From Anolis sagrei (lineage: Eukaryota > Chordata > Lepidosauria > Squamata > Anolidae), in contig NC_090024.1 of the NCBI RefSeq assembly GCF_037176765.1, positions 243,289,571 to 243,353,570 on the forward strand: a DNA stretch of 64,000 bases. Direction: 5' to 3'. How positions within the stretch are numbered: the stretch's first letter is position 1; the number at the start of each line of letters is the position of its first letter. Shown here piece after piece: positions 45,104 to 55,867 of this stretch. A program made the position numbers and the translations under genes. The notes beneath the pieces are model-generated. The model had not been told where the DNA came from. It made no database searches and was given only the letters and a program-made list of their open reading frames with translations.

Positions 45104-45240
45104 GCATGGGCCAACTCTGGCCCTCCCTCCAGGTGTTTTGGACTACAACTCCCACAATTCCTAACAGCCTACCGGCTGTTAGGAATTGTGGGAGTTGCAG
45201 TCCAAAACACCTGGAGGGAGGGCCAGAGTTGGTCCATGCC
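45104..45240. mobile_element. Near-perfect palindromic MITE, 137 bp
   Basis: ggcatgggccaactctggcc on the left is answered by gccagagttggtccatgcc on the right. Arms of about 65 bp, containing ggtgttttggactacaactc, pair with very few mismatches around a short centre. Confidence 0.9.
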
Positions 45241-45244
45241 TTTT

Positions 45245-45513
45245 CCAAGAGGAGGGAGGACCTGTCTGGCTGGCTGGCTGCCTACCTGTCTCTCCCTCCC
45301 TCCTCACCTGCAGGAGGAGACACCTCCACCTGGAGCCCCACCCACAAGAGAGAGGGGGGGTCAAAGCCAGGAGGGAGGGGCGTGGCCTGGAGGCGTGGGT
45401 GGGCGTGGCTTCCCGGGGGAGGTCTCCTTTGCAAACCCGGGAAAACGAAGGAGGAGAAAGAAGGAGACTCAGGAGGAAGAGCCTGGAGGAAGGAGAAGGA
45501 GAAGGAGAAGAAG
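45245..45513 (+). promoter_or_regulatory. Candidate promoter and untranslated first exon
   Basis: GC-rich block with several GC-box-like motifs (ggaggggcgtggcc, gtgggcgtggctt), then a purine-rich stretch ending gaagaag|gtgagcagc, a strong donor. No ATG-initiated frame is convincing, so this fits a noncoding exon 1. It lies 16.4 kb from COMMD7 and points away from it. In human the divergent neighbour is DNMT3B with an untranslated first exon. The assignment is inference from gene order only. Confidence 0.4.
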
Positions 45514-45769
45514 GTGAGCAGCTCCCAGGCTTTCTTTTCCCCCCCTTTTCCTTTGCAATCCCATTTTTCTCCCCCCTGCAATTAAATAAATGCATTCTGA
45601 TTTGCATGCAAAACATTAAGCAAAACTTTAGCAAAGTTTGGGCTTTGTCTCAAAAAGGGAAGGAGCCGGTTGGCTTGCCTTCCCTTCCCTTCCTCCTTTT
45701 TCTCCTTCTCTTCCTCCCCAAAGCACTGGATCTCTCCCCAATTGGATCCCATCAGGATCAGGATCCTAG

Positions 45770-47200
45770 CTGGATCTACACTGCCATATAATCCAGTATC
45801 TGATCCCATTTGGATGGTATGAGGCCCCTTCCAACAAATCTGTACAACATCCACATTGAATTGGGTTATATGGCAGTGTGGACTCAGATAATCCGATTCA
45901 AAGTAGACACAGCGGATTATTTGCCTTGATATTCTGTGTGGAAGGGTCCTGTGTCTACATTGCCAGATAATCTGGGATCATATCCAGGGATATAGGGCAG
46001 TGTAGACGCTGATGAGGCAGTGTGGACTCAGATAATCCGGTTCAAAGTAGATATTGCGGATTATCTGCCTTGATACTCTGTGTGTCTAAATTGCCAGATA
46101 ATCTGGGATCAGACCCAGGGATATGGGGTACATCCACATTGAATTGGGTTATATAGCAGTGTGGACTCGGATATAATCCAGTTCAAAGTAGATATTGTGG
46201 ATTATCTGCCTTGATACTCTGTGTGTCTACATTGCCAGATAATCTGGGATCAGACCCAAGGATATAGGGCAGTGTAGATGGTGATGAGGCAGTGTGGACT
46301 CAGATAACCCGGTTCAAAGTAGATATTGCAGATTATCTGCCTTGGAAGGGCCTTGTGGCTACATTGCCAGACAATCTGGGATCAGATCCAGGCAATCCAA
46401 TTCAAAGCTTCAGAAACCTGGCTCCCATAAACTCTGCAATATACAACTCAGATTATCCGCTTTGAACCTTATTATCTGGCAGTGTAGACACCTATAACCC
46501 AATTCCACACTATTCTGTATTCAGGATTATATGCTTTGAACTGGATTATTTGGCAGCGTAGACACATATAATCCAGTTCAAAGCAGATAATGTCGATTGT
46601 CTGCCTTGTTAAACTGTATTATATGGCAGTGTAGAAGGAGCCTGACTGCTTCCACACTTTTCCATAAACCGGATTATATGCCTTAAACCGGATTATATGA
46701 GTCTCCATTGCCAGATAATCCGATTCAAAGCTTCAGAATCCGGCCCCCTTCAACAGTGCAATATAAAACCCAGATTATCTGCTTTAAGCCTTATTATCTG
46801 GCAGTGTAGACTCATATAATCCAATTCAAAGCAGATAATGTGGATTGCCTGCTTTGATAAACTGTATTAAATGGTAGTGTACTAGGAACCTGAGTCCCCT
46901 TCCATATTTCTCCATATCCCGGATTATGTGTTTTAAACTGGATTATATGGGTCTCCACTGCCAGATAATCCGATTCAAAGTTTCAGAAACCGCCCTCTTC
47001 AACACTACAATACAAAACCTAGATTATCTGCTTTGAACTTGATTGTTTGGCAGTGGAGACTCATATAATCCAGTTCCAAGCAGATAATGTGAATTGCCAA
47101 CCTTTATAAACTGGATTATTTGGTAGTGTAGAAGAAGCCTGAGCCCCTTCTATAGTGTTCTACATACCAGATTATCGTCTTTAAACCGGATTATAATCAT
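45770..47200. repeat. Irregular array of ataatcc MITE pieces
   Basis: Alternating ataatcc and ggattat arms (gcagtgtggactcagataat, gattatctgccttgatac) with spacing less regular than in the 42.8-45 kb array. No gene seen. Confidence 0.8.
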
Positions 47201-47204
47201 AGCA

Positions 47205-47925
47205 TTCTTATGATCCTACTTTAACTGCCAAATTCATTCAAATGGAATCCTGGGAGTTGTAGTTTCTCTCTTTTGCAAAGGTGAAAGGCCTCGTAAAATT
47301 ACAACTCCCATCTTTTCCAAAGGTCTGGTGCAGGATTTGATGATGTGCTTTATAGCACTCTGGGTGAGGCTTCTAACTTGCTCTTTACCGAACTACAAAT
47401 CCCAGGATTATATGGGATGCTGTGGAAGCAGTCAAAGTGGAGACATAGTCCTACAGTTGTGGAGTGTGGAAAGGTCCTTCAAGGATACAGCTATGCTGTT
47501 GAATGAATGTAAATTGACCCCAATTTACCTGCAGTGGCTTCATGCTGTGCAATCCTGGGAGTTGTAGTTTGGCAAATAAGTTGAAAGGTTTCATAAAACT
47601 ACAACCCCTTTATCTACCAAAGGTCTGGTGTCTCAACAAAAGGCAAGTCTCAGGATTTGGTGACGTGCTTTGGCACTCCGGGTGAGGATCCTAAGTTGCT
47701 CTTTACCGAACTACAAATCCCATTCTTACATATAATGCTGTGGAAGCTGTTAAAGTGGAACATAGTTCTACAGTTGTGGAGTGTGGAAAGGCCCTTCAAT
47801 ACAACAATCCTGGGAGTTGTAGTTTTGCAAGGCCTTCAGCCTTCTCTGCCAAAGAGTGCTGGTGTCTCAATAAACTACAACTCCCAGGACTCCAGAGCCG
47901 CTCCTTGCGGAGAGAAAAAGTAAGG
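47205..47925. mobile_element. Chain of tacaactccca-type MITE halves
   Basis: Repeated aatcctgggagttgtagttt and actacaactcccaggactcc arms in both directions. No gene seen. Confidence 0.7.
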
Positions 47926-47929
<4 letters not shown>

Positions 47930-47963
<34 letters not shown>

Positions 47964-48102
47964 TTCCCAGTGGTGATTGGCACACTGAGTGCAATGCTGT
48001 GCAATCCTGGGAGTTGTAGTTTCGTGAAGCTCAAGACCATAACAAACTACAACTCCCAGGATTGAACAGCACTGCACCCAGTGTGCCAATCACCACTGGG
48101 AA

Positions 48103-48138
<36 letters not shown>

Positions 48139-49520
48139 GCTTATTTATGCCTCACTTTTTCTCTCTGCAAGGAGTGGGTCTGTGGCTCAAGACCATATCA
48201 AACTACAACTCCCAGGATTGCACAGCACTGCATCCAGTGTGCCAATCACCACTGGGAACTATTATTATTATTATTATTTATGCCTCACTTTCTCTCTGCA
48301 AGGAGTGGGTCTGTGGCTCAAGACCATATCAAACTACAACTCCCAGGATTGCACAGCACTGCATCCAGTGTGCCAATCACCACTGGGAACTATTATTATT
48401 ATTATTATTTATGCCTCACTTTCTCTCTGCAAGGAGTGGGTCTGTGGCTCAAGACCATATCAAACTACAACTCCCAGGATTGCACAGCACTGCATCCAGT
48501 GTGCCAATCACCACTGGGAATTATTATTATTATTATTATTTATGCCTCGCTTTTTCTCTCTGCAAGGAGCAGTTCTGAGGCTCATGACCATATCAAACTA
48601 CAACTCCCAGTATTGCACAGCACTGCATCCAGTGTGCCAATCACCACCGGGAACTATTATTATTATTATTATTATTATTATTGGGTTATTATTATTATTA
48701 TTATTATTATTATTGGGTTCGACAATACATTATTATTGTTGTTATTATTATGCTTATTTAAACCTCGCTTTTTCTCTCTGCAAAGAGCGGCTCTGAGGCT
48801 CAAGACCATATCAAACTACAACTCCCAGGATTGCACAGCACTGCACCCAGTGTGCCAATCACCACTGGGAACTATTATTATTATTATTATTTATGCCTCA
48901 CTTTCTCTCTGCAAGGAGTGGGTCTGTGGCTCAAGACCATATCAAACTACAACTCCCAGGATTGCACAGCACTGCATCCAGTGTGCCAATCACCACTGGG
49001 AACTATTATTATTATTATTATTTATGCCTCACTTTCTCTCTGCAAGGAGTGGGTCTGTGGCTCAAGACCATATCAAACTACAACTCCCAGGATTGCACAG
49101 CACTGCATCCAGTGTGCCAATCACCACTGGGAATTATTATTATTATTATTATTTATGCCTCGCTTTTTCTCTCTGCAAGGAGCAGTTCTGAGGCTCATGA
49201 CCATATCAAACTACAACTCCCAGTATTGCACAGCACTGCATCCAGTGTGCCAATCACCACCGGGAACTATTATTATTATTATTATTATTATTATTGGGTT
49301 ATTATTATTATTATTATTATTATTGGGTTCGACAATACATTATTATTGTTATTATTATTATGCTTATTTAAACCTCGCTCTTTCTCTCCGCAAAGAACGG
49401 CTCTGAGGCTCAAGACCATATCAAACTACAACTCCCAGGATTGCACAGCACTGCACCCAGTGTACCAATCACCACTGGGAACTATTATTATTATTATTAT
49501 TATTGGGTTCGACAATACAA

Positions 49521-49556
<36 letters not shown>

Positions 49557-49640
49557 GCTTATTCATGCCTCGCTTTTTCTCTCCGCAAGGAGCAACTCTG
49601 AGGCTCAAGACCATATCAAACTACAACTCCCATAGCATTG
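47930..49640 (+). repeat. Compound tandem array: R4 piece, MITE arm and (TTA)n
   Basis: Units of about 120 bp: atgcctcactttctctctgc, a MITE arm, gtgtgccaatcaccactggg (antisense R4 3' piece) and (TTA)n. A larger block at about 48180-48785 recurs at about 48795-49395. An inverted repeat at 47961-48108 starts the array. Confidence 0.92.
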
Positions 49641-49895
49641 AATCATGGCAATTAAAGTAGGATCAATCTGCGTTGTTTCTTATGATGGGTTTGTGATGCT
49701 TTTTGCAGCCCTTCCCTGGATGCATCTTTATTATAGAACAATGCAGCTTGGCATTACTTTAACTGCCATGGGCTCCATGCTAGGAGTCCTGGAAGCTGTA
49801 GTTTTGCAAGGTCTTCAACCTTCCTTGCATGGAGTCATAGCTGTTAGAAGTGGTGCCAAACTGCATTCATTCTGCAGTGTAGACACACCTCCTGG
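49641..49895. mobile_element. MITE remnant, tacaactccca type
   Basis: ttaactgccatgggctccat, ctgtagttttgcaaggtctt and ttctgcagtgtagacacacc. Confidence 0.55.
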
Positions 49896-50290
49896 TTTGC
49901 CTTCCAATGGCCCAACTTTTAGCTGCTCCACAAAGGACAAAAGAAGGAAGAGAGACAAGCTAATTTCTTGTTAATCCTTGACATCAAGGCCAACAAAGGC
50001 AAGAAGATTGATGGTCGTCCAGCCTTTTGTCAAGTGGTCGCCATAAATCCGCTTGCCTCTTAAAAGTTTATGCAAGACCTTTCTCATAAAAGGAGAGCCA
50101 GGCATGCGCGGGTGGGCGCCATTAAGTCCCTCTTCAAGCCTATGGATTTTATGGGGTTTACCAATGGGTTGTTGTAGGTTTTTCCGGGTTTACCAATGTT
50201 ATAATGCTTGCATTGGAGGCATTGCAGCGTGTTGATTATTTTCAAGGGGAAATCTATTTGCAGAAATGCTAATTCCTTTTAGGCTGCCTT
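49896..50290. other. Unassigned, small PLE scrap at 50163-50190
   Basis: Only gggttgttgtaggttttt is recognisable. The rest shows nothing supported. Confidence 0.45.
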
Positions 50291-50329
50291 AGGTTGGATC
50301 TACACTACAGTTTGACAACGCTGTAACTG

Positions 50330-51315
50330 CAACAGGAGTTGTAGTTTTGCAAGGTCTTCAGCCTTCTTTGACGAAGAGTGCTGGTGTCTCCATAAACTAC
50401 AACTCCCAGGACTCCAGAGCTGCTGCAATCCTGGGAGTTGTAGTTTTGTAAGGTCTTCAGCCTTCTCTGACAAAGAGTGCTGGTGCTTCAATAAACTACA
50501 ACTCCTAGGACTCCAGGAATCCTGGGAGTTGTAGTTTTGCAAGGTCTTCAGGCTGGTGTGTCAATAAACTGCAACTCCCCGGACTCCAGAGCTGCTGCAA
50601 TCCTGGGAGTTGTAGTTTTGCAAGGTCTTCCGCCTTCTCTGACAAAGAGCGCTGGTGTCTCAATAAACTACAGCTCCCAGGACTTCAGAGATGCAGCAAT
50701 CCTGGGAGATGTAGTTTTGCAAGGTCTTCAGCTTTCTCTGACATAAAACTGCTGGTGCCTCAATAAACTACAGCTCCCAGGACTACAGAGATGCAGCAAT
50801 CCTGGGAGATGTAGTTTTGCAAGGTCTTCAGCCTTCTCTGACAAAGTGCTGGTGCTTCAATAAACTACAACTCCTAGGACTCCAGGAATCCTGGGAGTTG
50901 TAGTTTTGCAAGGTCTTCAGGCTGGTGTCTCAATAAACTGCAACTCCCAGGACTCCAGAGATGCTGCAATCCTGGGAGTTGTAGTTTTGCAAAGTCTTCA
51001 GCCTTCTCTGACAAAGTGCTGGTGCTTCAATAAACGACAACTCCCAGGACTCCAGGAATCCTGGGAGTTGTAGTTTTGCAAGGTCTTCAGCCTTCTCTGA
51101 CAAAGAGTGCTGGTGTCTCAATAAACTACTACTTCCAGGACTCCAGAGCTGCTGCAATCCTGGGAGTTGTAGTTTTGCAAGGTCTTCAGCCTTCTCTGAC
51201 AAAGAGTGCTGGTGCTTCAATAAACTACAACTCCTAGGACTCCAGGAATCCTGGGAGTTGTAGTTTTGCAAGGTCTTCAACCTTCTCTGACAAAGAGTGC
51301 TGGTGTCTCAATGAA
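50330..51315 (+). repeat. 80-100-bp minisatellite of paired MITE arms, about 11 units
   Basis: tcctgggagttgtagttttg recurs at about 50430, 50520, 50599, 50699, 50797, 50887, 50968, 51057, 51157 and 51247. Each is paired with an inverse arm actacaactcccaggactcc. Confidence 0.93.
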
Positions 51316-51377
51316 CTAAAACTCCAGGAGCCCTTGTGGAGAAAAAAAATGAGGCATAACTAATAATAATAATAATA

Positions 51378-51628
51378 ATAATAATGTTACCAGTGGTGAT
51401 TGGCACACTGGGTGCAGTGCCTAAAGACCTTGGCCTGCACTTAAAAACAATCAGCGCTGACAGAATTACCACCTGCCAGATGCAAAAGGCCACCTTACTG
51501 GGATCTGCACACATTTTTTGTCGATACATCACACAGTCCTAGACACTTGGGAAGGGTCCGCCGTGTGATCCAATGCAACAGCCAGCAAAGTGATCTTGTT
51601 TGCTGTTTACTAATGTTGTTATGTATCA
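51378..51628 (+). mobile_element. R4/Dong-like LINE 3' end
   Basis: Starts gttaccagtggtgattggca and ends gttatgtatcaagtaataat. It matches 36640-36850 closely and lacks the SINE found there. Confidence 0.75.
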
Positions 51629-53075
51629 AGTAATAATAATAATAGAATTGAGCTGTGGGTCAAACTGCATGCATTCCTCAGTAGATGCACTTTATCTGTC
51701 ACTTGCTTTCCCAGCTTTTGGTTTTGTGTTAAAACAATGTATCATGCAAAAGTTACAATGCAATTACATAAAGCAACCATGCTAAACCCATGGATGTAAA
51801 ACATTTCCAAATGTAATTCCAATGTAACAATACAATGAGTGTGTATCTGTGATTGCAAGTTGCTTGCCTACCTCTGCTGGCCTTATTGCTTTTGTAGGGT
51901 TTTCTTAGGCAAGGTAGTTCTCACAGTTGTATGTACACCAGCGTTTGTGAACCTGTGGGTCTGGACCCCTGGGGGAGGGGTTACAAGGGGGTGTCAGAGG
52001 GGTCACCAAAGATGATAGGAAAACAGTATTTTCTGTTGGTCATGGAGGTTCTGTGTGGGGAGTTTGCCCCAATTCTATTGTTGGTGAGGTTCAGAATGCT
52101 CTTTGATTGTAGGTGGAGTATAAATCCCAGCAACAACAATTCCCAAATGTCAAAGTCTTAATTTCCCCCAAACCCCACCAGTGTTCACATTTGGACATAT
52201 TGAGTATTGGTGCTAAGTTTGGTTTAGATCTATCATTGTTTGAGTCCACAGTGCTCTCTGGATGTAGGTGAACTACAACTCCCAAACTCAAGGTCAATGC
52301 CCACCAAACCCTTCCAGTTTTTTTCTGTTGGTCATGGGAGTTTTAAGTGCCAAATCTGGTTCAATTCAATTGTTGGTGGAGTTCAGAGTGTTCTTTGATT
52401 GTGGGTGAACTATAAATCCCAGCAACTACAACTCCCAAATATGAAGGTCTATTTTCACACCTTCAACTCAAGGTCAATGCCCACCAAAGCGTTCCAGTAT
52501 TTTCTCTTTGTCTGTGTTCCAAGCTGGTTTGGTTCCATCGTTGGTGGAGTTCAGAATGCTCTTTGATTGTAGTTGAACTATAAATCCCAGCAGCTACAAC
52601 TCACAAATGTCAAGGTTTATTTCCCCCAAACATTACCAGTGTTCACATTGGGGCATATGGAGTATTCGTGCCAAATTTGGTTCAGATCCATCATTGTTTG
52701 AGTCCACAGTGCTCTCTGGATGTAGGTGAACTACAACTCCAAAACTCAAGGTCAATGCCCACCAAGCCCTTCCAGTATTTTCTGTTGGACATGGGAATTC
52801 TGTGTGCCAAGTTTGGTTCAATTCCATTGTTGTGGAGTTCAGAATGCTCTCTGATTGTAGGTGAACTATATATCCCAGCGACTACAACTCCCAAATGACA
52901 AAATCGGTTCCTCAACCCCACTAGTATTCAAATTTGGGTGTATTGTGTTTTTTTACCAAATTTTATCCAGTGAATGAAAATACATCCTACTGTCGAAGGC
53001 TTTCATGGCTGGAATCACTGAGTTGTTGTAGGTTTTTTCGGGCTATATGGCCGTGGTATAGAGGCATTCTCTCCT

Positions 53076-53110
53076 GACGTTTCGCCTGCATCTATTGCAA
53101 GCATCCTCAG
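53076..53110 (-). ncRNA. Hammerhead ribozyme core in PLE
   Basis: Canonical minus core; only the loop II bases differ. Confidence 0.65.
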
Positions 53111-53416
53111 AGGTAGTGAGGTCTGTTGGAAGTAGGAAAAAGGGTTTATATATCTGTGGAATGGCCAGGTGGGACAAATGACTCTTGTCTGCTGGAGCTA
53201 GGTGTGAATGTTTCAACTGACCACCTTGATTAGCATATAATGGCCTGACTGTGCCTAGAGCAAACTTTTGTTGAGAGGTGATTAGATGTCCTTGTTTGTT
53301 TCCTCTCTGTTGTTGTGCTATTGTAATTTTAGAGTTTTTTTAATACTGGTAGCCAGGCACTGTCAGGCCACAGATATATAAACCCATTGTCCTATTTCCA
53401 ACAGACCTCACTACCT

Positions 53417-53451
53417 CTGAGGATGCTTGCCATAGATGCAGGCGAAACGTC
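53417..53451 (+). ncRNA. Hammerhead ribozyme core in PLE
   Basis: Canonical plus core, 340 bp from the opposed minus core in the same insertion. Confidence 0.68.
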
Positions 53452-53670
53452 AGGAGAGAATGCCTCTAGACCATGGCCATATAGCCCGAAAAAACCTACA
53501 ACAACCCAAAATACATCCTATCAGATATTTACATTACGAATCATAACAATAGCAACATTACAGTTGTGAAGTAGCAATGAAAATAATGTTATGGTTGGGG
53601 GTCAGCACAACAGGAGGAACTGTCTTAAGGGGTCGCGGCATTTGGAAGGGTGAGAAACACTGATCTACAC

Positions 53671-53855
53671 TGAAGAACGGATGCAGTTTGATATAATTTT
53701 TAATTACTTAGCTCAGTATTTTAGGAGCTTTGGAGACTTACAAGGTCTTTTGCTTTCTCTGCCAAAGCAGAAGGCCAAACTGCAACTCCCAGGATTTCAC
53801 AGCAGTTAAAGTGGTGTCAAAACTGCATTCATTCCACAGTGTGGATGCACCCTAC
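53671..53855. mobile_element. MITE, tacaactccca type
   Basis: Left end gatgcagtttgatataatt and right end ttccacagtgtggatgcacc around a gcaactcccaggatttcac arm. Confidence 0.6.
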
Positions 53856-53904
53856 AACACATATAGGCACCACATCACATTTGTGCAAGAGCACCAATAA
53901 TAAT

Positions 53905-54395
53905 AATAACTGGGTTGTTGTAGGTTTTTTCAGGCTATATGGCCATGGTCTAGAGGCATTCTCTCCTGACGTTTCGCCTGCATCCATGGCAAGCATCCTC
54001 AGAGGTAGTGAGGTGTGCTGGAACTAGGAAATAGGGTTTATATATCTGTGGAATGACCAGGGTGGGACAAAGGACTCTTGTCTGCTGGAGTTAGGTGTGA
54101 ATGTTTCAACTGACCACCTTGATTAGCATTTGATGGCCTGGCAGTACCTGGGGCAACCTTTTGTTGAGAGGTGATTAGATGTCATCTGTTGTTTTGCTGT
54201 TGTAATTTTAGAGGTTTTTTTTTAATACTGCTAGCCAGATTTTGTTCATCTTCATGGTTTCCTCCTTTCTGCTGAAATTCTCCACATGCTTGTGGATTTC
54301 AATGGCTTCTCTGTGTAGTCTGACATGGTGGTTGTGAGAGTGGTCCAGCATTTCTGTGTTCACAAATAAAATTCTGTGTCCAGGTAGGTTCATCA
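53905..54395 (-). mobile_element. PLE end, minus
   Basis: Terminal block then antisense REAIEIHKHVENFSRKEE and MNKIWLAVLKK. Confidence 0.85.
53968..54002 (-). ncRNA. Hammerhead ribozyme core in PLE
   Basis: Canonical minus core with one loop change. Confidence 0.65.
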
Positions 54396-54778
54396 GGAAC
54401 AAAATCTGGCTCCCAGTATTAAAAAACTCTAATATTACAACAGCACAACAACAGAGAGGAAACAAACAAGTACATCTAATCACCTCTCAACAAAAGTTTG
54501 CTCCAGGCACTGTCAGGCCATTATAGGCTAATCAAGGCAGTCAGTTGAAGCATTCACCCGTAGCTCCAGCAGACAAGAGTCCTTTGTCCCACCCTGGCCA
54601 TTCCACAGATATATAAACCCCTTTTCCTAGTTCCAACAGACCTCACTACCTCTGAGGATGCTTGCCATAGATGCAGGTGAAACGTCAGAAGAGAATGCCT
54701 CTAGACGATGGCCATATAGCCCGAAAAACCTACAAGAACCCAGTGATTCCGGCCATGAAAGCCTTCGACAACACAATA
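54396..54778 (+). mobile_element. PLE end, plus
   Basis: Inverted partner of the preceding copy, ending gaaagccttcgacaac. Confidence 0.85.
54652..54686 (+). ncRNA. Hammerhead ribozyme core in PLE
   Basis: Plus core with a wobble change in stem II (GCAGGT). Confidence 0.62.
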
Positions 54779-55160
54779 ATAATAACGGTTGCCTTTGGGA
54801 TGCTTCTGCAGGAGGAGGTGTGGCCCGTTTCCATGCCTTGCCAGCAGCCTTGGCAAAGGAAACGACCCTGCGGCCATGTTTCCTTGTCGGCCTTTCATGC
54901 AGTAGCAGCTCCTCCGCAGCACATGAGCCAGATGATGCAATTGGCGCTCTTGCAGAAATCTTGGGAAAGCAGGTTTGTCTTGGTGCGTGTGGAGAGAGCA
55001 TATGGCTCGTGGGCTAATCCCACATCAATCACTTTGGCTAGCACTAGCCTAAGGCTGCTGCTGCTTTCCATTCCTGCAAAGGGGTCGGTGGCCCGCTCTT
55101 CCCACTTTTGGACTTCATTGCCTTGCAAATGTGCAAGCCACAGGAGCAGACATACTCAAG
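54779..55160. other. Unassigned GC-richer stretch
   Basis: Several frames are open by composition, but no splice context or recognised protein was found. Confidence 0.4.
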
Positions 55161-55162
55161 CA

Positions 55163-55350
55163 CCCTAAAAGGCATCTGACCCTGCCTAATCTTGGAAATT
55201 AAACAGGGTCAGGCCTGGTTAGTGTTTGGATTTTTTTTTTGTCGTGTCAGGAGCGACTTGAGAAACTGCAAGCCGCTTCTGGTGTGAGAGAATTGGCCAT
55301 CTGCAAGGACATTTGGATGAGGGACTTCCAATATCGTGAATGCAGTATTA
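55163..55350 (+). mobile_element. 5S rRNA-derived SINE, split by a SINE fragment
   Basis: taatcttggaaattaaacag and aggcctggttagtgtttgga match 5S rRNA. At 55231-55310 an antisense 3' piece of the tRNA-SINE is inserted, with tttgga on both sides. Confidence 0.7.
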
Positions 55351-55361
55351 ACTCCGGTAGA

Positions 55362-55633
55362 GGAGCCCCCAGTGGCGCAGTGGGTTAAACCCCTGTGCCG
55401 GCCCGGACTGAAGACTGACAGGTTGCAGGTTCGAATCCAGGGAGAGCACGGATGAGCTCCCTCTATCAGCTCCAGCTCCTCATGCGGGGACATGAGAGAA
55501 ACCTTCCACAAGGATGATAAAACATCAAATCATCCGGTGTCCCCTGGGCAACGTCCTTGCAGACTGCCAATTCTCTCACACCAGAAGCGACTTGCGGTTT
55601 CTCAAGTCGCTCCTGACATGACAAAAAAAAAAA
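55362..55633 (+). mobile_element. Full-length tRNA-derived SINE
   Basis: Box A agtggcgcagtgggtt, box B ggttcgaatcc, a body with catgcggggacatgagagaa, and an A-rich end. The target duplication actccggtaga / actccagtaga (55351-55361, 55634-55644) has one change. Confidence 0.88.
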
Positions 55634-55649
55634 ACTCCAGTAGAAAGCA

Positions 55650-55850
55650 CAACCTTGAGAATTCCCTAAGATGGAGCCATGGAAGCTAAGCAGGGCTAGC
55701 CCTGGTTAGTATTTGGATGCTTTATTTGAGAGGAAGGGACTGGCAAAATAACTTCTCGGGCTCCATCTGCTTTGCCATATAAAATCCAGATTATCTGCTT
55801 TGTCTTCCTTGCTAAGAAAACCCTATGTGTGGACAGAGGTCAACATGCAG
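55650..55850 (+). mobile_element. 5S rRNA-derived SINE with shared tail
   Basis: ggaagctaagcagggctag and ttagtatttggatg (5S), then the tail gaaaaccctatgtgtggac. Some ataatcc MITE sequence lies within. Confidence 0.65.
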
Positions 55851-55867
55851 CTTGAATACGCATGCAT

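Larger units (their letters stand above)
52990..53507. mobile_element. Inverted PLE pair with 13-bp target duplication
   Basis: Minus end (52990-53355) then plus end (53356-53507). The same aaaatacatccta flanks it at 52977-52989 and 53508-53520. Confidence 0.9.
51939..53662 (+). mobile_element. Full-length SPIN-like hAT non-autonomous element with a PLE inside
   Basis: Ends CAGCGTTTGTGAACC and GGGTGAGAAACACTG. The 8-bp flanks atgtacac (51931-51938) and atctacac (53663-53670) match at 7 of 8. The interior has about three 290-bp tandem units and a right region (gaagtagcaatgaaaataat, ggggtcgcggcat) typical of SPIN/Charlie-type hATs. No transposase frame is present. Confidence 0.8.

Noticed and set aside
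45077-45791. Overlapping open frames of 146-201 codons
   Set aside because: GC-rich promoter-like DNA gives open frames on both strands; the purine run ends in a splice donor and none of the frames looks like protein.
48062-49660. Long plus frames rich in I, Y or L runs
   Set aside because: They are translations of (TTA)n and MITE arms in a tandem array, repeated with the array unit.
55362-55480. tRNA gene
   Set aside because: Only box A and box B remain, in a 272-bp SINE with A-rich tail and target duplication; no cloverleaf is expected.
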